IMG/VR virus record: IMGVR_UViG_3300042506_000430
Coordinates: 1-64,000 of that record
DNA: 64,000 bases
Reading direction: 5' to 3' (one strand)
DNA from: a virus
Below, piece after piece: positions 53,618 to 63,000 of this stretch; the stretch's first letter is position 1; the number at the start of each line of letters is the position of its first letter. The translations under genes were made by a program, and so were the position numbers. The notes below the pieces were generated by a model that worked only from the letters and a program-made list of their open reading frames with translations, did not search any database and had not been told where the DNA came from.

Positions 53618-54029
53618 CATCTTCTGGTGTATTATAATCCCCATCAAATTCTGCTTTAACCAAGCACACACCACCTCTGAAAGTTTTATCCCCATTAAAG
53701 TTAAACCCTTCTCTTGGGGTTGTAAATACTTCACCTGATGGATTTAATGACATTATTTTATCCAATCTAAATATCCTCCAACCGGGTAGAATTTGTTTCC
53801 CCAAATAACCAGTATGTGAAGCCCCTTCAATATCATATGCCCTAACTGCTCTATTCCCACCTTTGGTTGTACCAAGACAAACAGGTTCAATTAGTCTTAA
53901 TCCTTTACCCCCTGGCTCATCACCATCATAATAAACGACACAGACTTGTCTACCCTTTATTGCTGAAGCAATTGATTCAATTGAAGCAATTTCTGTTAAT
54001 AATGATTTTAATGTATTTGTTAATTTCAT
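53601..54029 (-). CDS. WYL-like domain protein
   Basis: 142 residues. The middle (GRQVCVVYYDGDEPGGKGLRLIEPVCLG, then NRAVRAYDIEGASHTGYLG, LPGWRIFRLDKIMSL) resembles the WYL domain fold, a ligand-sensing module of transcription regulators, but without an HTH. Possibly a regulatory or nucleic-acid-binding phage protein. Overlaps the next gene by 4 bases. Confidence 0.5.
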   Translation of the reverse strand: MKLTNTLKSLLTEIASIESIASAIKGRQVCVVYYDGDEPGGKGLRLIEPVCLGTTKGGNRAVRAYDIEGASHTGYLGKQILPGWRIFRLDKIMSLNPSGEVFTTPREGFNFNGDKTFRGGVCLVKAEFDGDYNTPEDEINIT

Positions 54030-54325
54030 TTCTTAAAATCTGGATATGGATTTTTTTCCTTAAATTTATTTATTTTTATTTCACTTTTTCTTTCAGTAAC
54101 ATCTAGTTGTGTTCCAATTGTTGGTGTATGAGTATCAAGGAAAATACCATTGCCCCTACCTTTTCCATCGCCATCCCCAAGGGCATTTGGATTTTTTGAT
54201 GAATATTCAAATGCTATATCCTTATATTCATTTTTTGGTAATAGCTTTGCTCTTTGCTCTTCTGCAAATTTGCTCAAATTATTTTCAATATTTTGGCTTA
54301 AATCAATTGCTAATTCATCTCCCAT
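54026..54325 (-). CDS. Unknown small phage protein
   Basis: 99 residues, low complexity GDGDGKGRGNG in the middle, with charged ends. No recognised family. Overlapped by the WYL-like gene at its end. Start ATG near 54325. Confidence 0.65.
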   Translation of the reverse strand: MGDELAIDLSQNIENNLSKFAEEQRAKLLPKNEYKDIAFEYSSKNPNALGDGDGKGRGNGIFLDTHTPTIGTQLDVTERKSEIKINKFKEKNPYPDFKK

Positions 54326-54329
54326 AATT

Positions 54330-54800
54330 TTAATATTTTATTAATTTTTTTATTTTATTTATTTCCTCTGTTATTTTTGGTATTGAGGAAGCATGCCTTT
54401 CTGTTGCCTTTTTATGTGTTTCTGATGGTCTAACATTGGTATCATCTTTATCATGTGAATCAATAAATTGATTTGATTCACCAGCATTTGTTCTATTTCT
54501 TTGGGTCATTTTAACATTTGCTCTCATTTGATTTAATGTTTGTTCAACCCAATATTTCATTTTAAGACTACCATTTAAAATAAATTCAGCATCCTTAAAA
54601 TCACCTTTATAAGTATCAAAATAACTTTTTATTCTTTTCATTTGGGTATATGATATTGTATTTTTCCCTTGTAATTCTTTATTCCTTTTATAACCTTCGC
54701 TATCTTGGGGAATTTGTCCAATAGAGTTCATACACATCATTAAATGTTGTTTCATTTCTGGAGGAAAAGGAATTGGTCTATTATAAAGTTTACTATTCAC
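54330..54800 (-). CDS. Unknown helical phage protein (GTG start)
   Basis: 156 residues. Starts with GTG at 54800, overlapping the upstream TAG stop by 8 bases. N-terminal FPPEMKQHLMMCMNSIG, then YTQMKRIKSYFDTY and a charged tail. No known domain. Confidence 0.68.
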   Translation of the reverse strand: MNSKLYNRPIPFPPEMKQHLMMCMNSIGQIPQDSEGYKRNKELQGKNTISYTQMKRIKSYFDTYKGDFKDAEFILNGSLKMKYWVEQTLNQMRANVKMTQRNRTNAGESNQFIDSHDKDDTNVRPSETHKKATERHASSIPKITEEINKIKKLIKY

Positions 54801-55581
54801 TTTTTAGCATTTTTATTAAATCATTTATACTTAATCCGTTTTTCTCTGCTTGGGTTTTCAACATTTTAATATTCTTTTTGATAATTGGATTTGTTTCATC
54901 TTTTGATGACTGCAAATCACTATCTCCATTTCTTTTTGATACAACCAAATCTTCAACCATTTTATTGAACTCAGATAATGTCATTTTATCAATAGACCCT
55001 TTCTTTTTCTTTTTGCTTATTTTCCCAGAAGGGTCTTTACCAAATTCTTTTGTTCTTTGCTTTGCCTCATCAGGTTCAACATCAAGTTTATCAACCAAAT
55101 ATTTATATGTTTTTTTACCATCAAGATTTTTTGTTTCCTCATAGCCAAATGCATTGGACATATCAATCTCTTCAATCCCCTCACCATAATATGTTCTATA
55201 TCCACGAGTTACAGGGTCATTTGTTTGCCTTGTTGCTGGAATAATTTGATCCATTGTTCTATGAGTATGTTGCGTATTATTTAATATGGGGATTTTTGAT
55301 GTTAGCATTGAACCATCATCATCAACCAATTCTTCCAATTCTTTTTTTAACTTCTTTGTTGTTGGTTTTCTTTTGGTTTTAACAATTTTATTTAAGTGAT
55401 TTTTTATTTTTTTAATATTTTTTTTATCAAAGTGAACAACTTCATCATTATCTCTTGCTTCGGACAATGTGCCATTTATTGAGAAATATAGTGAATATTT
55501 ATCAGTCTTTTCTCTAATTAAAAAATAATAAGGTGAATTAAAATATTCTTCGTTAATATTTATCATTTGACTTTTATTCAT
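54793..55581 (-). CDS. Unknown phage protein, first of minus-strand group
   Basis: 262 residues, Lys-rich. N-terminal YFLIREKTDKYSLYFSINGT is beta-like; the rest has runs of charged helices and a KKKKKGSIDKM segment. No motif recognised. ATG 55581 (ATG 55566 possible). It is transcribed away from the 55622 gene across a 40-base shared promoter region. Confidence 0.72.
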   Translation of the reverse strand: MNKSQMININEEYFNSPYYFLIREKTDKYSLYFSINGTLSEARDNDEVVHFDKKNIKKIKNHLNKIVKTKRKPTTKKLKKELEELVDDDGSMLTSKIPILNNTQHTHRTMDQIIPATRQTNDPVTRGYRTYYGEGIEEIDMSNAFGYEETKNLDGKKTYKYLVDKLDVEPDEAKQRTKEFGKDPSGKISKKKKKGSIDKMTLSEFNKMVEDLVVSKRNGDSDLQSSKDETNPIIKKNIKMLKTQAEKNGLSINDLIKMLKSE

Positions 55582-55621
55582 AAATATTCACTAAATACTA
55601 TTTATTATAATAATAATATAA
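55582..55621. promoter_or_regulatory. Divergent promoter region
   Basis: The 40-base gap between divergent genes holds TATTTATTA at 55599-55607 for the plus strand, 14 bases before ATG 55622. On the minus strand, TATTTAGTG is a weak match. Both transcripts must start here. Confidence 0.5.
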
Positions 55622-57376
55622 ATGAGTTATCAAAATATTAATCAATATAATTTTAATAAGATTGGATTTAGACCTGTAAATGAAATTATTGATATAAGTT
55701 TGGCTTCGGATGAGTTGAATTTTGATGAGGAAACTGTATTTTCATCAAATTTGATTGCTGAGAATGATGGGAATAGGATGCCATTCAATTTTGATTTTAA
55801 CTATTCTGGTAATTCAAGTGGATATTCATCAACAGATGTTATTGTTTCAAAAAATTATTATAATCCAGAAAATTATAATTTAACAGCAAATACATACCAA
55901 AATAAAATTTCAATATGTGATATTGGATTAACCGGAATTGATAATGGATTAACCAATGTTATTTCTGGTCAAACCATTGAAATAAATTATGGTTTATATA
56001 CAAATACAAATGATATATATAATAGGTATAAATTTGATAGAAGATTAAAATTACACCCCATAACAGGGTTCACAACAAGCACAAATAGAATATATAATGA
56101 TAATAGTTATTCTTATAATATAACATCTGGAACAACATCAAGTCTCAAATATTCATCATTAAATGGTTCATTTTATCAAGGATTTTATAGATTATTTGGT
56201 TATGATTATGAAATATTCCCAGAAAGACCAAATCTTGGCTGGACAGCAGAATTTGTATTAAAATATAGATGGACAGGCGATACAAATGGTTTGAATGTAA
56301 GATATCCAAAAAATAAGGGGACATTCTTTTATTTAGGTGCAAGAGCAGAAAATAAGTTTTATCATTTTGCTGATGGACATCCAGTGTCATATAGTGCATA
56401 TACAAGACCAACATCTGGCTTAACTTGTTGGGATACTTGCAATTGTGATATAAATTATTCAGCATCCACATATTCAGCATCAACTTGTAATAAGGTATAT
56501 CCAATCACAGGAATAACAAATCCAGATAAAGATGTTATATTTAATGAACCAAATCCCTTATATGATTCTGTTTCAAATGCACTATCACTTCAGTTAAGTG
56601 GTAATTCTGGCAACCCAATAGTTTGTGTAAAAACATTCACCCTAACAGGAACTTGCGAAACATCAGGTGCAACTATAAATCAATGGTGCTCAACAAAAGG
56701 AATATTTGATGAATTTAAAAATACAACATATATCCAAGATGAAAATTGGGTTCAAATTGACGCAGTATTTGTTAGAGATAGACTAATTGAAAATTGTGAT
56801 TTAAAAGAACTTGGGGGGTTAGGATTATTAGTCTCAAGGGAATATACTGCAACAACAACCAATAGAAGCATTGAATTAATACAACCAAAATTAAGTGGTG
56901 AAACAAATGCAAGCATTGAAGTTGTTAATTTTGACCAATCATGGATTAATACAAAAAAATATAGAAATGGAAATTTAAGAATATACATAAATGGTAAAAT
57001 ATTCTTCATCATTGATAATTTTGAGGAAATTATCCCAAGACCATTAAATACTCTAAAAGAAAGACAAATTGGCGTCCCCTTCAATATTTCAGTTGGGGGT
57101 GGCACACAAGGGCTTAAAGATTCTCTTACATTAAGTTCATGTACAAATAACACCCTAATACAAGACCCAGAATTATTACCAACTGATATACTAAATAATA
57201 CATCATATTCTGGTTTAACCACAAATATTACTCTTGAAGAAGAATTTGGGGGTAGTTTAATAGGTGATATGGGGGCATTTAGAATGTATGTTGAACCCTT
57301 AAATGCTGGTCAAATAAGGCATAATTTTAATATATTAAAAACAAAATATAATTTAATAAACCCATACATAAAGTAG
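55622..57376 (+). CDS. Structural or adhesin-like protein
   Basis: 584 residues, Asn/Thr/Tyr-rich beta-structured, with a possible concanavalin-like segment (NLGWTAEFVLKYRW and WVQIDAVFVRDR, NLRIYINGKIFFIIDNF). A Cys cluster near residues 270-300 (LTCWDTCNCD, STCNKV) and another near 345-360 (TGTCETSGATINQWCST) may form disulfides. No signal peptide. A tail-fibre or virion surface protein is plausible, and it sits beside the second glycosyltransferase run, so it could be the target of those enzymes. Confidence 0.65.
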   Translation: MSYQNINQYNFNKIGFRPVNEIIDISLASDELNFDEETVFSSNLIAENDGNRMPFNFDFNYSGNSSGYSSTDVIVSKNYYNPENYNLTANTYQNKISICDIGLTGIDNGLTNVISGQTIEINYGLYTNTNDIYNRYKFDRRLKLHPITGFTTSTNRIYNDNSYSYNITSGTTSSLKYSSLNGSFYQGFYRLFGYDYEIFPERPNLGWTAEFVLKYRWTGDTNGLNVRYPKNKGTFFYLGARAENKFYHFADGHPVSYSAYTRPTSGLTCWDTCNCDINYSASTYSASTCNKVYPITGITNPDKDVIFNEPNPLYDSVSNALSLQLSGNSGNPIVCVKTFTLTGTCETSGATINQWCSTKGIFDEFKNTTYIQDENWVQIDAVFVRDRLIENCDLKELGGLGLLVSREYTATTTNRSIELIQPKLSGETNASIEVVNFDQSWINTKKYRNGNLRIYINGKIFFIIDNFEEIIPRPLNTLKERQIGVPFNISVGGGTQGLKDSLTLSSCTNNTLIQDPELLPTDILNNTSYSGLTTNITLEEEFGGSLIGDMGAFRMYVEPLNAGQIRHNFNILKTKYNLINPYIK

Positions 57377-57428
57377 AATATTTACTTTATTGTAAAAAAC
57401 TTTAATATTAATATATTAAATGTTTTAA

Positions 57429-58679
57429 ATGAGTAAGATATTTGTTCAAATTGCATCTTATAGAGATTATTTATTGGAATCAACCATAGAAGATATAATT
57501 TCAAATGCAAAAAACCCCAAGAACCTAGTTATTGCAATTGCACGACAATACCACCCAGATGATAAGTTTGGCACATTAGATAAATGGAGAAAAGATAAGA
57601 GATTCAAAATTATTGATATATTATATAATGAAACAAAAGGTGTTTGTTGGGCAAGAAACATGGTTCAACAATTATATAATAATGAAGAATATACATTACA
57701 GATTGATTCCCACATGCGTTTTGAACAAAATTGGGATGATATTTTAATTAAAATGATTAAGCAACTTCAAAAATCTGGCTACCCAAAACCATTATTAACA
57801 GGGTATGTATCCTCTTTTGACCCAGATAATGATCCAGAGGCAAGGTCAAAAGAACCTTGGCGAATGCTATTTGATAGATTCATTCCAGAAGGTGCAATGT
57901 TTTTTTTACCTGATACTATTAAAAATTGGCAAAATTTAAGTCAGCCAGTTTCTTCAAGATTTTATTCTGCACATTTTTGTTTCACACTTGGCATATTTTC
58001 AAAGGAGGTTCAGCATAACCCAGAATATTATTTTCATGGTGAAGAAATCTCAATTGCTGCAAGAGCATATACACATGGTTATGATTTATTTCATCCACAT
58101 AGATTAACTGTTTATCATGAATATACAAGAAAGAACAGAACAAAACAATGGGATGATGATAAGGAGTGGGTTGATAAAAATAATAAAAGCCATTTAATTA
58201 ATAAGAAACTTTTTGGGATGGATGGCTTGGTTCAGGAGGGTCATAATGGTTTGTATGGATTTGGTTCTGTTCGAACATTAAGGGATTATGAGAGGTATGC
58301 TGGGATTTTATTTTCAAGAAGGGCTATTCAAGAGGAGACATTAAAACATTCTTACCCCCCAAATACATATAATTATGAAACGGAGGAAGATTGGTTAAAT
58401 TCATTTTCAAGCATATTTAAACATTGTATTGATGTGTCTTATAATTCAGTTCCAGAGAAAGATTATGATTTTTGGGTGGTTGCATTCCATGATGAGAATG
58501 ATGAAACAATATATCGAAAAGACGCAGATAAGGATGAAATTAATAGAATGTTAAATGACCCCGACCATTACTGTAAAATATGGAGGGAATTCAATGCGAT
58601 AAGGCAGCCAAAGTATTGGGTTGTTTGGCCTCATAGTGAATCTAAAGGTTGGTGTGATAAGATAAGTGGTAATTTTTAA
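57429..58679 (+). CDS. GlcNAc-transferase-like, GT60/PF11397 type
   Basis: 416 residues. FVQIASYRDYLLESTIEDII at the N-terminus, AIARQYHP, GVCWARNMVQQLY, and QIDSHMRFEQNWD (DSH metal motif) near residue 97, then FYSAHFCFTLG, FHGEEISIAARAYTHGYDLFHPHR. This matches the GlcNAc/GT60 family that adds GlcNAc to hydroxyproline in Skp1. A very similar partial gene starts at 63001. Confidence 0.85.
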   Translation: MSKIFVQIASYRDYLLESTIEDIISNAKNPKNLVIAIARQYHPDDKFGTLDKWRKDKRFKIIDILYNETKGVCWARNMVQQLYNNEEYTLQIDSHMRFEQNWDDILIKMIKQLQKSGYPKPLLTGYVSSFDPDNDPEARSKEPWRMLFDRFIPEGAMFFLPDTIKNWQNLSQPVSSRFYSAHFCFTLGIFSKEVQHNPEYYFHGEEISIAARAYTHGYDLFHPHRLTVYHEYTRKNRTKQWDDDKEWVDKNNKSHLINKKLFGMDGLVQEGHNGLYGFGSVRTLRDYERYAGILFSRRAIQEETLKHSYPPNTYNYETEEDWLNSFSSIFKHCIDVSYNSVPEKDYDFWVVAFHDENDETIYRKDADKDEINRMLNDPDHYCKIWREFNAIRQPKYWVVWPHSESKGWCDKISGNF

Positions 58680-58689
58680 TTTAATATAT

Positions 58690-59964
58690 ATGTTTAGTAT
58701 AATAAACCATATAATAGCTGAAAAAGGATATTACATTAATTTGGATAACTCAATAGATAGGAGAGTTAGGGTTGAGGAACAAATTGAGAAATATAATATT
58801 AATGGATTAGAAAGATTCCCAGCATTGACTGATTCTTGGCATCAATACTCTTGCACCAAATCTCATTTGGCAATATTACAGAAATGTTTTGATGAAAATA
58901 TTGAAACAGTAATGATTTTTGAAGATGATTTTCAGATATATGATGAATGTAAATTTGCTCACAATACACTTAATTTAAATGATTGTTTAACTAGTGTTGT
59001 TAATGATTTAAATTTGGTTGATTGGGATGTTATATTGTTTGGCTGCAACCCAAGAACTTATTTAATACCTATAACAAATAATTTGGCAATTAACTCTAAA
59101 AGTACAGGTGCTTGGGCTTATCTCATTAAAAAGAAGGCATATAAATACATTTTAGATAATTTAAATTATGGACGTGATTTATTGGCTATAGATGATTTTT
59201 TACCACTATTGAATCAAAGAGGATTCACATCTTTGACCACCATACCATTAACCATTCATCATGGTGTTAATTTAGTATCAACATTACAACCAAGAGAACC
59301 TGTCAACTATAATGTTATGATAGAGGGAAATTATTATAATTATATTTATAATTATGTTACAGATAAAAGTCTTACATATGATACTTATCAAATTGAACAA
59401 GAAATAACAGTTGTGATAACAGGTAAATTTATCAATGACTTCATATCACATTTAAGATATTCATTAATGTCAATTCCCCCAACCATAGAGAAATGCAGAT
59501 TTCTAATTATATATGACATATTGGATTATTCAGCATCTCACAATAGCATTATTCAAGTATATGATTATTTCAAAAATAGAAACAAATCAATAAATTGTGA
59601 TATTAGATTTTCTACTGAAAACAATAGAAATAATTTATTATTAGAGTTAATTAAAACAAAATATTTTATTCATTTAGAACATGGCTGGGTATTCTTGAAT
59701 AATGATATCAACTTTAAAGAAATGATAAATAATCTAAACAATAATGAAAGCATTAATGGATTTTGGTTTAATCATGGCCAAGATGAGGCAAATAATACCC
59801 CAACCATATTTAGAACATCAACATATACCAATAATTACAATTTGCAAATGTATGATGAAAATATAATGGTTACACATATAAATCACCAAGAATTAGAAAA
59901 CCCAATTCTTAAAAATATTGCAAATGAATTTATTAAAAATAATCCTTTAAAAACATATGATTAA
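58690..59964 (+). CDS. Glycosyltransferase, GT25-like plus second domain
   Basis: 424 residues from ATG 58690; a GTG at 58666 overlapping the previous gene is less likely. N-terminal GYYINLDNSIDRR, then RFPALTD, CTKSHLAILQ, MIFEDDFQIYDE (the EDD motif), and WDVILFGC, TGAWAYLIKKKAY: all GT25 marks. The C-terminal half (about 240 onwards) is a separate, unrecognised alpha/beta domain. Overlaps the next gene by TAATG. Confidence 0.87.
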   Translation: MFSIINHIIAEKGYYINLDNSIDRRVRVEEQIEKYNINGLERFPALTDSWHQYSCTKSHLAILQKCFDENIETVMIFEDDFQIYDECKFAHNTLNLNDCLTSVVNDLNLVDWDVILFGCNPRTYLIPITNNLAINSKSTGAWAYLIKKKAYKYILDNLNYGRDLLAIDDFLPLLNQRGFTSLTTIPLTIHHGVNLVSTLQPREPVNYNVMIEGNYYNYIYNYVTDKSLTYDTYQIEQEITVVITGKFINDFISHLRYSLMSIPPTIEKCRFLIIYDILDYSASHNSIIQVYDYFKNRNKSINCDIRFSTENNRNNLLLELIKTKYFIHLEHGWVFLNNDINFKEMINNLNNNESINGFWFNHGQDEANNTPTIFRTSTYTNNYNLQMYDENIMVTHINHQELENPILKNIANEFIKNNPLKTYD

Positions 59965-60623
59965 TGAAATTTTTATTCAAATTTCCATCCAGAGGGAGGT
60001 CAAATAAATTCAAGGAAACATTGCAATTACATTTAATGCATTTGTCAAATAAAAATGAATACAAATTCATATTCACTTTTGATGAAGATGATGATACAAT
60101 GAATAATGATGATATTAAAAACTTTATAAAAACTTTAAATATTGATTTTAAAATATTTTATGGTCAAAGCAAAAATAAAATAGAAGCAATAAATGCAAAT
60201 TTAAGTGATGAGGATTATGATATTTTAATTTTAATAGCTGATGATATGATTCCACAAGTTATGGAATATGATGAGATAATAAGAAACATTATTGAAACAT
60301 CAGAAAATGGTACAGATACTATTATACATTTCAATACAACTAGATGGGCAAATCTTCTTGATGTTTGGTGTATAATGGGAAAGAAATATTATGATAGATT
60401 TAAATACATTTATAATCCTGTGTATAAGAGTATTTATGCGGATAATGAATATACTGAGGTTGCTCAAATTTTAGATAGATACATTTTTTCTGAAATCATA
60501 GCATTCAACCATAATTGGGATTCAGATGAAACAACCTTAAAAAGTTGGGGGCATAATCAAGAAGATGAGAATATTTATAATTCAAGAAAAAATGAAAATT
60601 TTGATTTAAAAAATGGTAAATAA
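59964..60623 (+). CDS. GT-A-like glycosyltransferase (cassette X copy 2)
   Basis: 219 residues, paralog of 44714-45379: KFPSRGRSNKF, FTFDEDDDTMNN, FYGQSKNKIEAINA, DILILIADDMIPQV, and the same Y-x-D-N-E-(Y/F) stretch. The order X then Y (60613) is the same as in the minus-strand copy. The next gene starts inside it (11-base overlap). Confidence 0.78.
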   Translation: MKFLFKFPSRGRSNKFKETLQLHLMHLSNKNEYKFIFTFDEDDDTMNNDDIKNFIKTLNIDFKIFYGQSKNKIEAINANLSDEDYDILILIADDMIPQVMEYDEIIRNIIETSENGTDTIIHFNTTRWANLLDVWCIMGKKYYDRFKYIYNPVYKSIYADNEYTEVAQILDRYIFSEIIAFNHNWDSDETTLKSWGHNQEDENIYNSRKNENFDLKNGK

Positions 60624-61281
60624 AAAAATAATATCTTTTTCCTTGTGGGGTGATAATCCAAAATATACCTTGGGTGCAATTAAAAATGCTAAATTAGCTA
60701 GTACAATTTACTCCAATTGGATATGTAGATATTATATTGGTCTTTCAACCCCTACTGAAATTGTGGATGAATTAAAACATATGAATAACACAGAGATTGT
60801 AATTATGAATGAGCAAGGTGAGTGGAATTCTATGTTCTGGAGGTTTTTACCTATTGGTGATAATGATATTGATGTTATGTTATCAAGAGATTGTGATTCA
60901 AGATTATCAATTAGAGAAAAGTTATGTGTTGATGAATTTATAAATTCAGATAAAATGTTTCATAATATGATAGACCACCCATTCCATAATGGAATTATGG
61001 GTGGCATGTGGGGTGCAAAAAAAGGAGTTTTAAATAATATGAAAGAATTAATTGATAATTGGCCAAAAACAAATCAATGGCAAACAGATCAATCTTTTTT
61101 AAATACAATGGTAACGCCTATAATTGGTGATAATATTTTTATACATGATTCCATCAATAAAAGAAATTTTCCAATAAAAAGAAAAGATTATGAATATGTT
61201 GGGGAATCATATAATGGATATGATGAAAGGTCTGAACATTGGTGTGTTTTTACTTTTGATGAATACAAACATTTGGATTAA
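60613..61281 (+). CDS. Glycosyltransferase-like, DCD motif (cassette Y copy 2)
   Basis: 222 residues, paralog of 44064-44717: ISFSLWGDNPKYTLGAIKNA (same motif), WNSMFWRF, SRDCDSRLSIREKLCVDEF (DCD here versus DTD), GIMGGMWG, DQSFLN. It overlaps cassette X copy 2. Confidence 0.78.
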   Translation: MVNKKIISFSLWGDNPKYTLGAIKNAKLASTIYSNWICRYYIGLSTPTEIVDELKHMNNTEIVIMNEQGEWNSMFWRFLPIGDNDIDVMLSRDCDSRLSIREKLCVDEFINSDKMFHNMIDHPFHNGIMGGMWGAKKGVLNNMKELIDNWPKTNQWQTDQSFLNTMVTPIIGDNIFIHDSINKRNFPIKRKDYEYVGESYNGYDERSEHWCVFTFDEYKHLD

Positions 61282-61283
61282 AT

Positions 61284-62957
61284 ATGAATAAATTAACATT
61301 AGTAACTGGACTCTGGGATATAAAAAGAGATTCATTGGGTGATGGTTGGAATCGCTCATATAATCATTATTTGGATAAATTAAAACAATTATTAAGTGTT
61401 GATAATAATTTAATTGTATTTGGTGATAATGAATTAAAGAAATTTGTTTTTCAACATAGAAGTGAGAATAATACTTTTTTTATTGAAAGAAATTTGGATT
61501 GGTTTAAAAATAATAATTACTTTGATTTAATCCAAAAAATAAGAACAAACCCCCAATGGTATCAACAAGCTGGGTGGTTAGAAGAATCCACACAAGCAAA
61601 GTTAGAATATTATAATCCCCTAGTTATGTCCAAGATGTTCTTGTTGCATGATGCAAAGATTATGGATCCGTTTAATTCAGAATATGTGTTTTGGATTGAT
61701 GCTGGATTAACAAATACAGTTCACCCTGGATATTTCACTCATGATAAGGTTTTGGATATGTTGCCAAAATATATATCAAAATTTAGTTTTGTTTGTTTTC
61801 CATATGAAACAACAAGTGAAATACATGGTTTTGATTATAATAAGATGGTATCTATTGTTGGCAAACCAGTTAACAAAGTGGCAAGAGGTGGTTTCTTTGG
61901 TGGACCCAAAAACACAATAAGTGATATTAATTCAATATATTATGGCTTATTAATGGATACATTAGGTCAGGGTTATATGGGTACAGAGGAATCCTTATTT
62001 TCAATAATGACATATAAACATTCAGATTTAATAAATTATTTTGAGATTGATGGGAATGGTTTGTTTGGAAAGTTTTTTGAGGATTTAAAGAATGATGTAT
62101 TGGAAATAAAATCAGAGAATAAAATGATAAATAGCACGCCTTTGGATACATCAAAAGTTGGCTTATATGTAATAGGGTTTAATTCCCCCAACCAATTTGA
62201 AACATTGATTAAATCTATGTTAGATTATGATGCAAATTTTATTGATAAGACGCAGAAATATTTATTGGATAATTCAACAGATTTATCAACAACCCCAAGA
62301 TATATTGAGTTATGTGAGTTGTATGGATTTGAGCATATAAAGAAAGATAATCTTGGAATATGTGGTGGAAGGCAATTCATTGCGGAGCATTTTAATGATT
62401 CTGATTTGGATGTGATGATTTTCTCTGAGGATGATATGAACTTCTATAAGAAACCAGGTGAGGTATGCAGAAATGGATTTAATAGATATACCCCCAACTT
62501 ATATAACAAGTGTTTGAATATTATTCAGAAGGAGAATTATAATTTCTTAAAGATTAATTTTAGTGAATTTTATGGGGACAATTCAACACAATGGAGTTGG
62601 TATAATGTTCCGCAAAATGTTAGGGTTGAGAATTGGCCAGATAAACCAAATCTACCTATTCAAGGATTGGATCCAAATGCACCAAGAACAAAGTTCAATA
62701 ATATAAAATCAATGGAGGCTTTGCCTTATGCTGATGGTGAGATTTATTATTGCAACTGGACACATTTCATAACAAAGGCTGGAAATAAAAAAATGTTTAT
62801 TGATACAAAATTTGCCCATCCTTATGAAAATACATGGATGTCATTTATGTACCAAGAAACAGTTAAGAATGTTATTAAGCCTGGAATATTATTATTGACC
62901 CCTATTGAACATCATAGGTTTGACCATTATGCTGGTGAATTAAGAAGGGAGAATTAA
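61284..62957 (+). CDS. HtrL/YibB-like transferase plus GT2-like domain
   Basis: 557 residues. N-terminal half (1-270) has LVTGLWDIKRDSLGDGW, NPLVMSKMFLLHDA, YVFWIDAG, FVCFPYE and the GTEESLFSIM pattern, resembling HtrL/YibB/WlaTC proteins, with a DxG-type acidic site. The C-terminal half (from about 290) has GLYVIGFNSPNQFETLIKSML, then DLDVMIFSEDDMNFY, a GT2-like nucleotide-sugar domain. Likely a two-step transferase. Its start is 2 bases after the previous stop. Confidence 0.82.
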   Translation: MNKLTLVTGLWDIKRDSLGDGWNRSYNHYLDKLKQLLSVDNNLIVFGDNELKKFVFQHRSENNTFFIERNLDWFKNNNYFDLIQKIRTNPQWYQQAGWLEESTQAKLEYYNPLVMSKMFLLHDAKIMDPFNSEYVFWIDAGLTNTVHPGYFTHDKVLDMLPKYISKFSFVCFPYETTSEIHGFDYNKMVSIVGKPVNKVARGGFFGGPKNTISDINSIYYGLLMDTLGQGYMGTEESLFSIMTYKHSDLINYFEIDGNGLFGKFFEDLKNDVLEIKSENKMINSTPLDTSKVGLYVIGFNSPNQFETLIKSMLDYDANFIDKTQKYLLDNSTDLSTTPRYIELCELYGFEHIKKDNLGICGGRQFIAEHFNDSDLDVMIFSEDDMNFYKKPGEVCRNGFNRYTPNLYNKCLNIIQKENYNFLKINFSEFYGDNSTQWSWYNVPQNVRVENWPDKPNLPIQGLDPNAPRTKFNNIKSMEALPYADGEIYYCNWTHFITKAGNKKMFIDTKFAHPYENTWMSFMYQETVKNVIKPGILLLTPIEHHRFDHYAGELRREN

Positions 62958-63000
62958 TATTTAATTCAAAATAAAATATATTATTATTATAATAAAAAAT

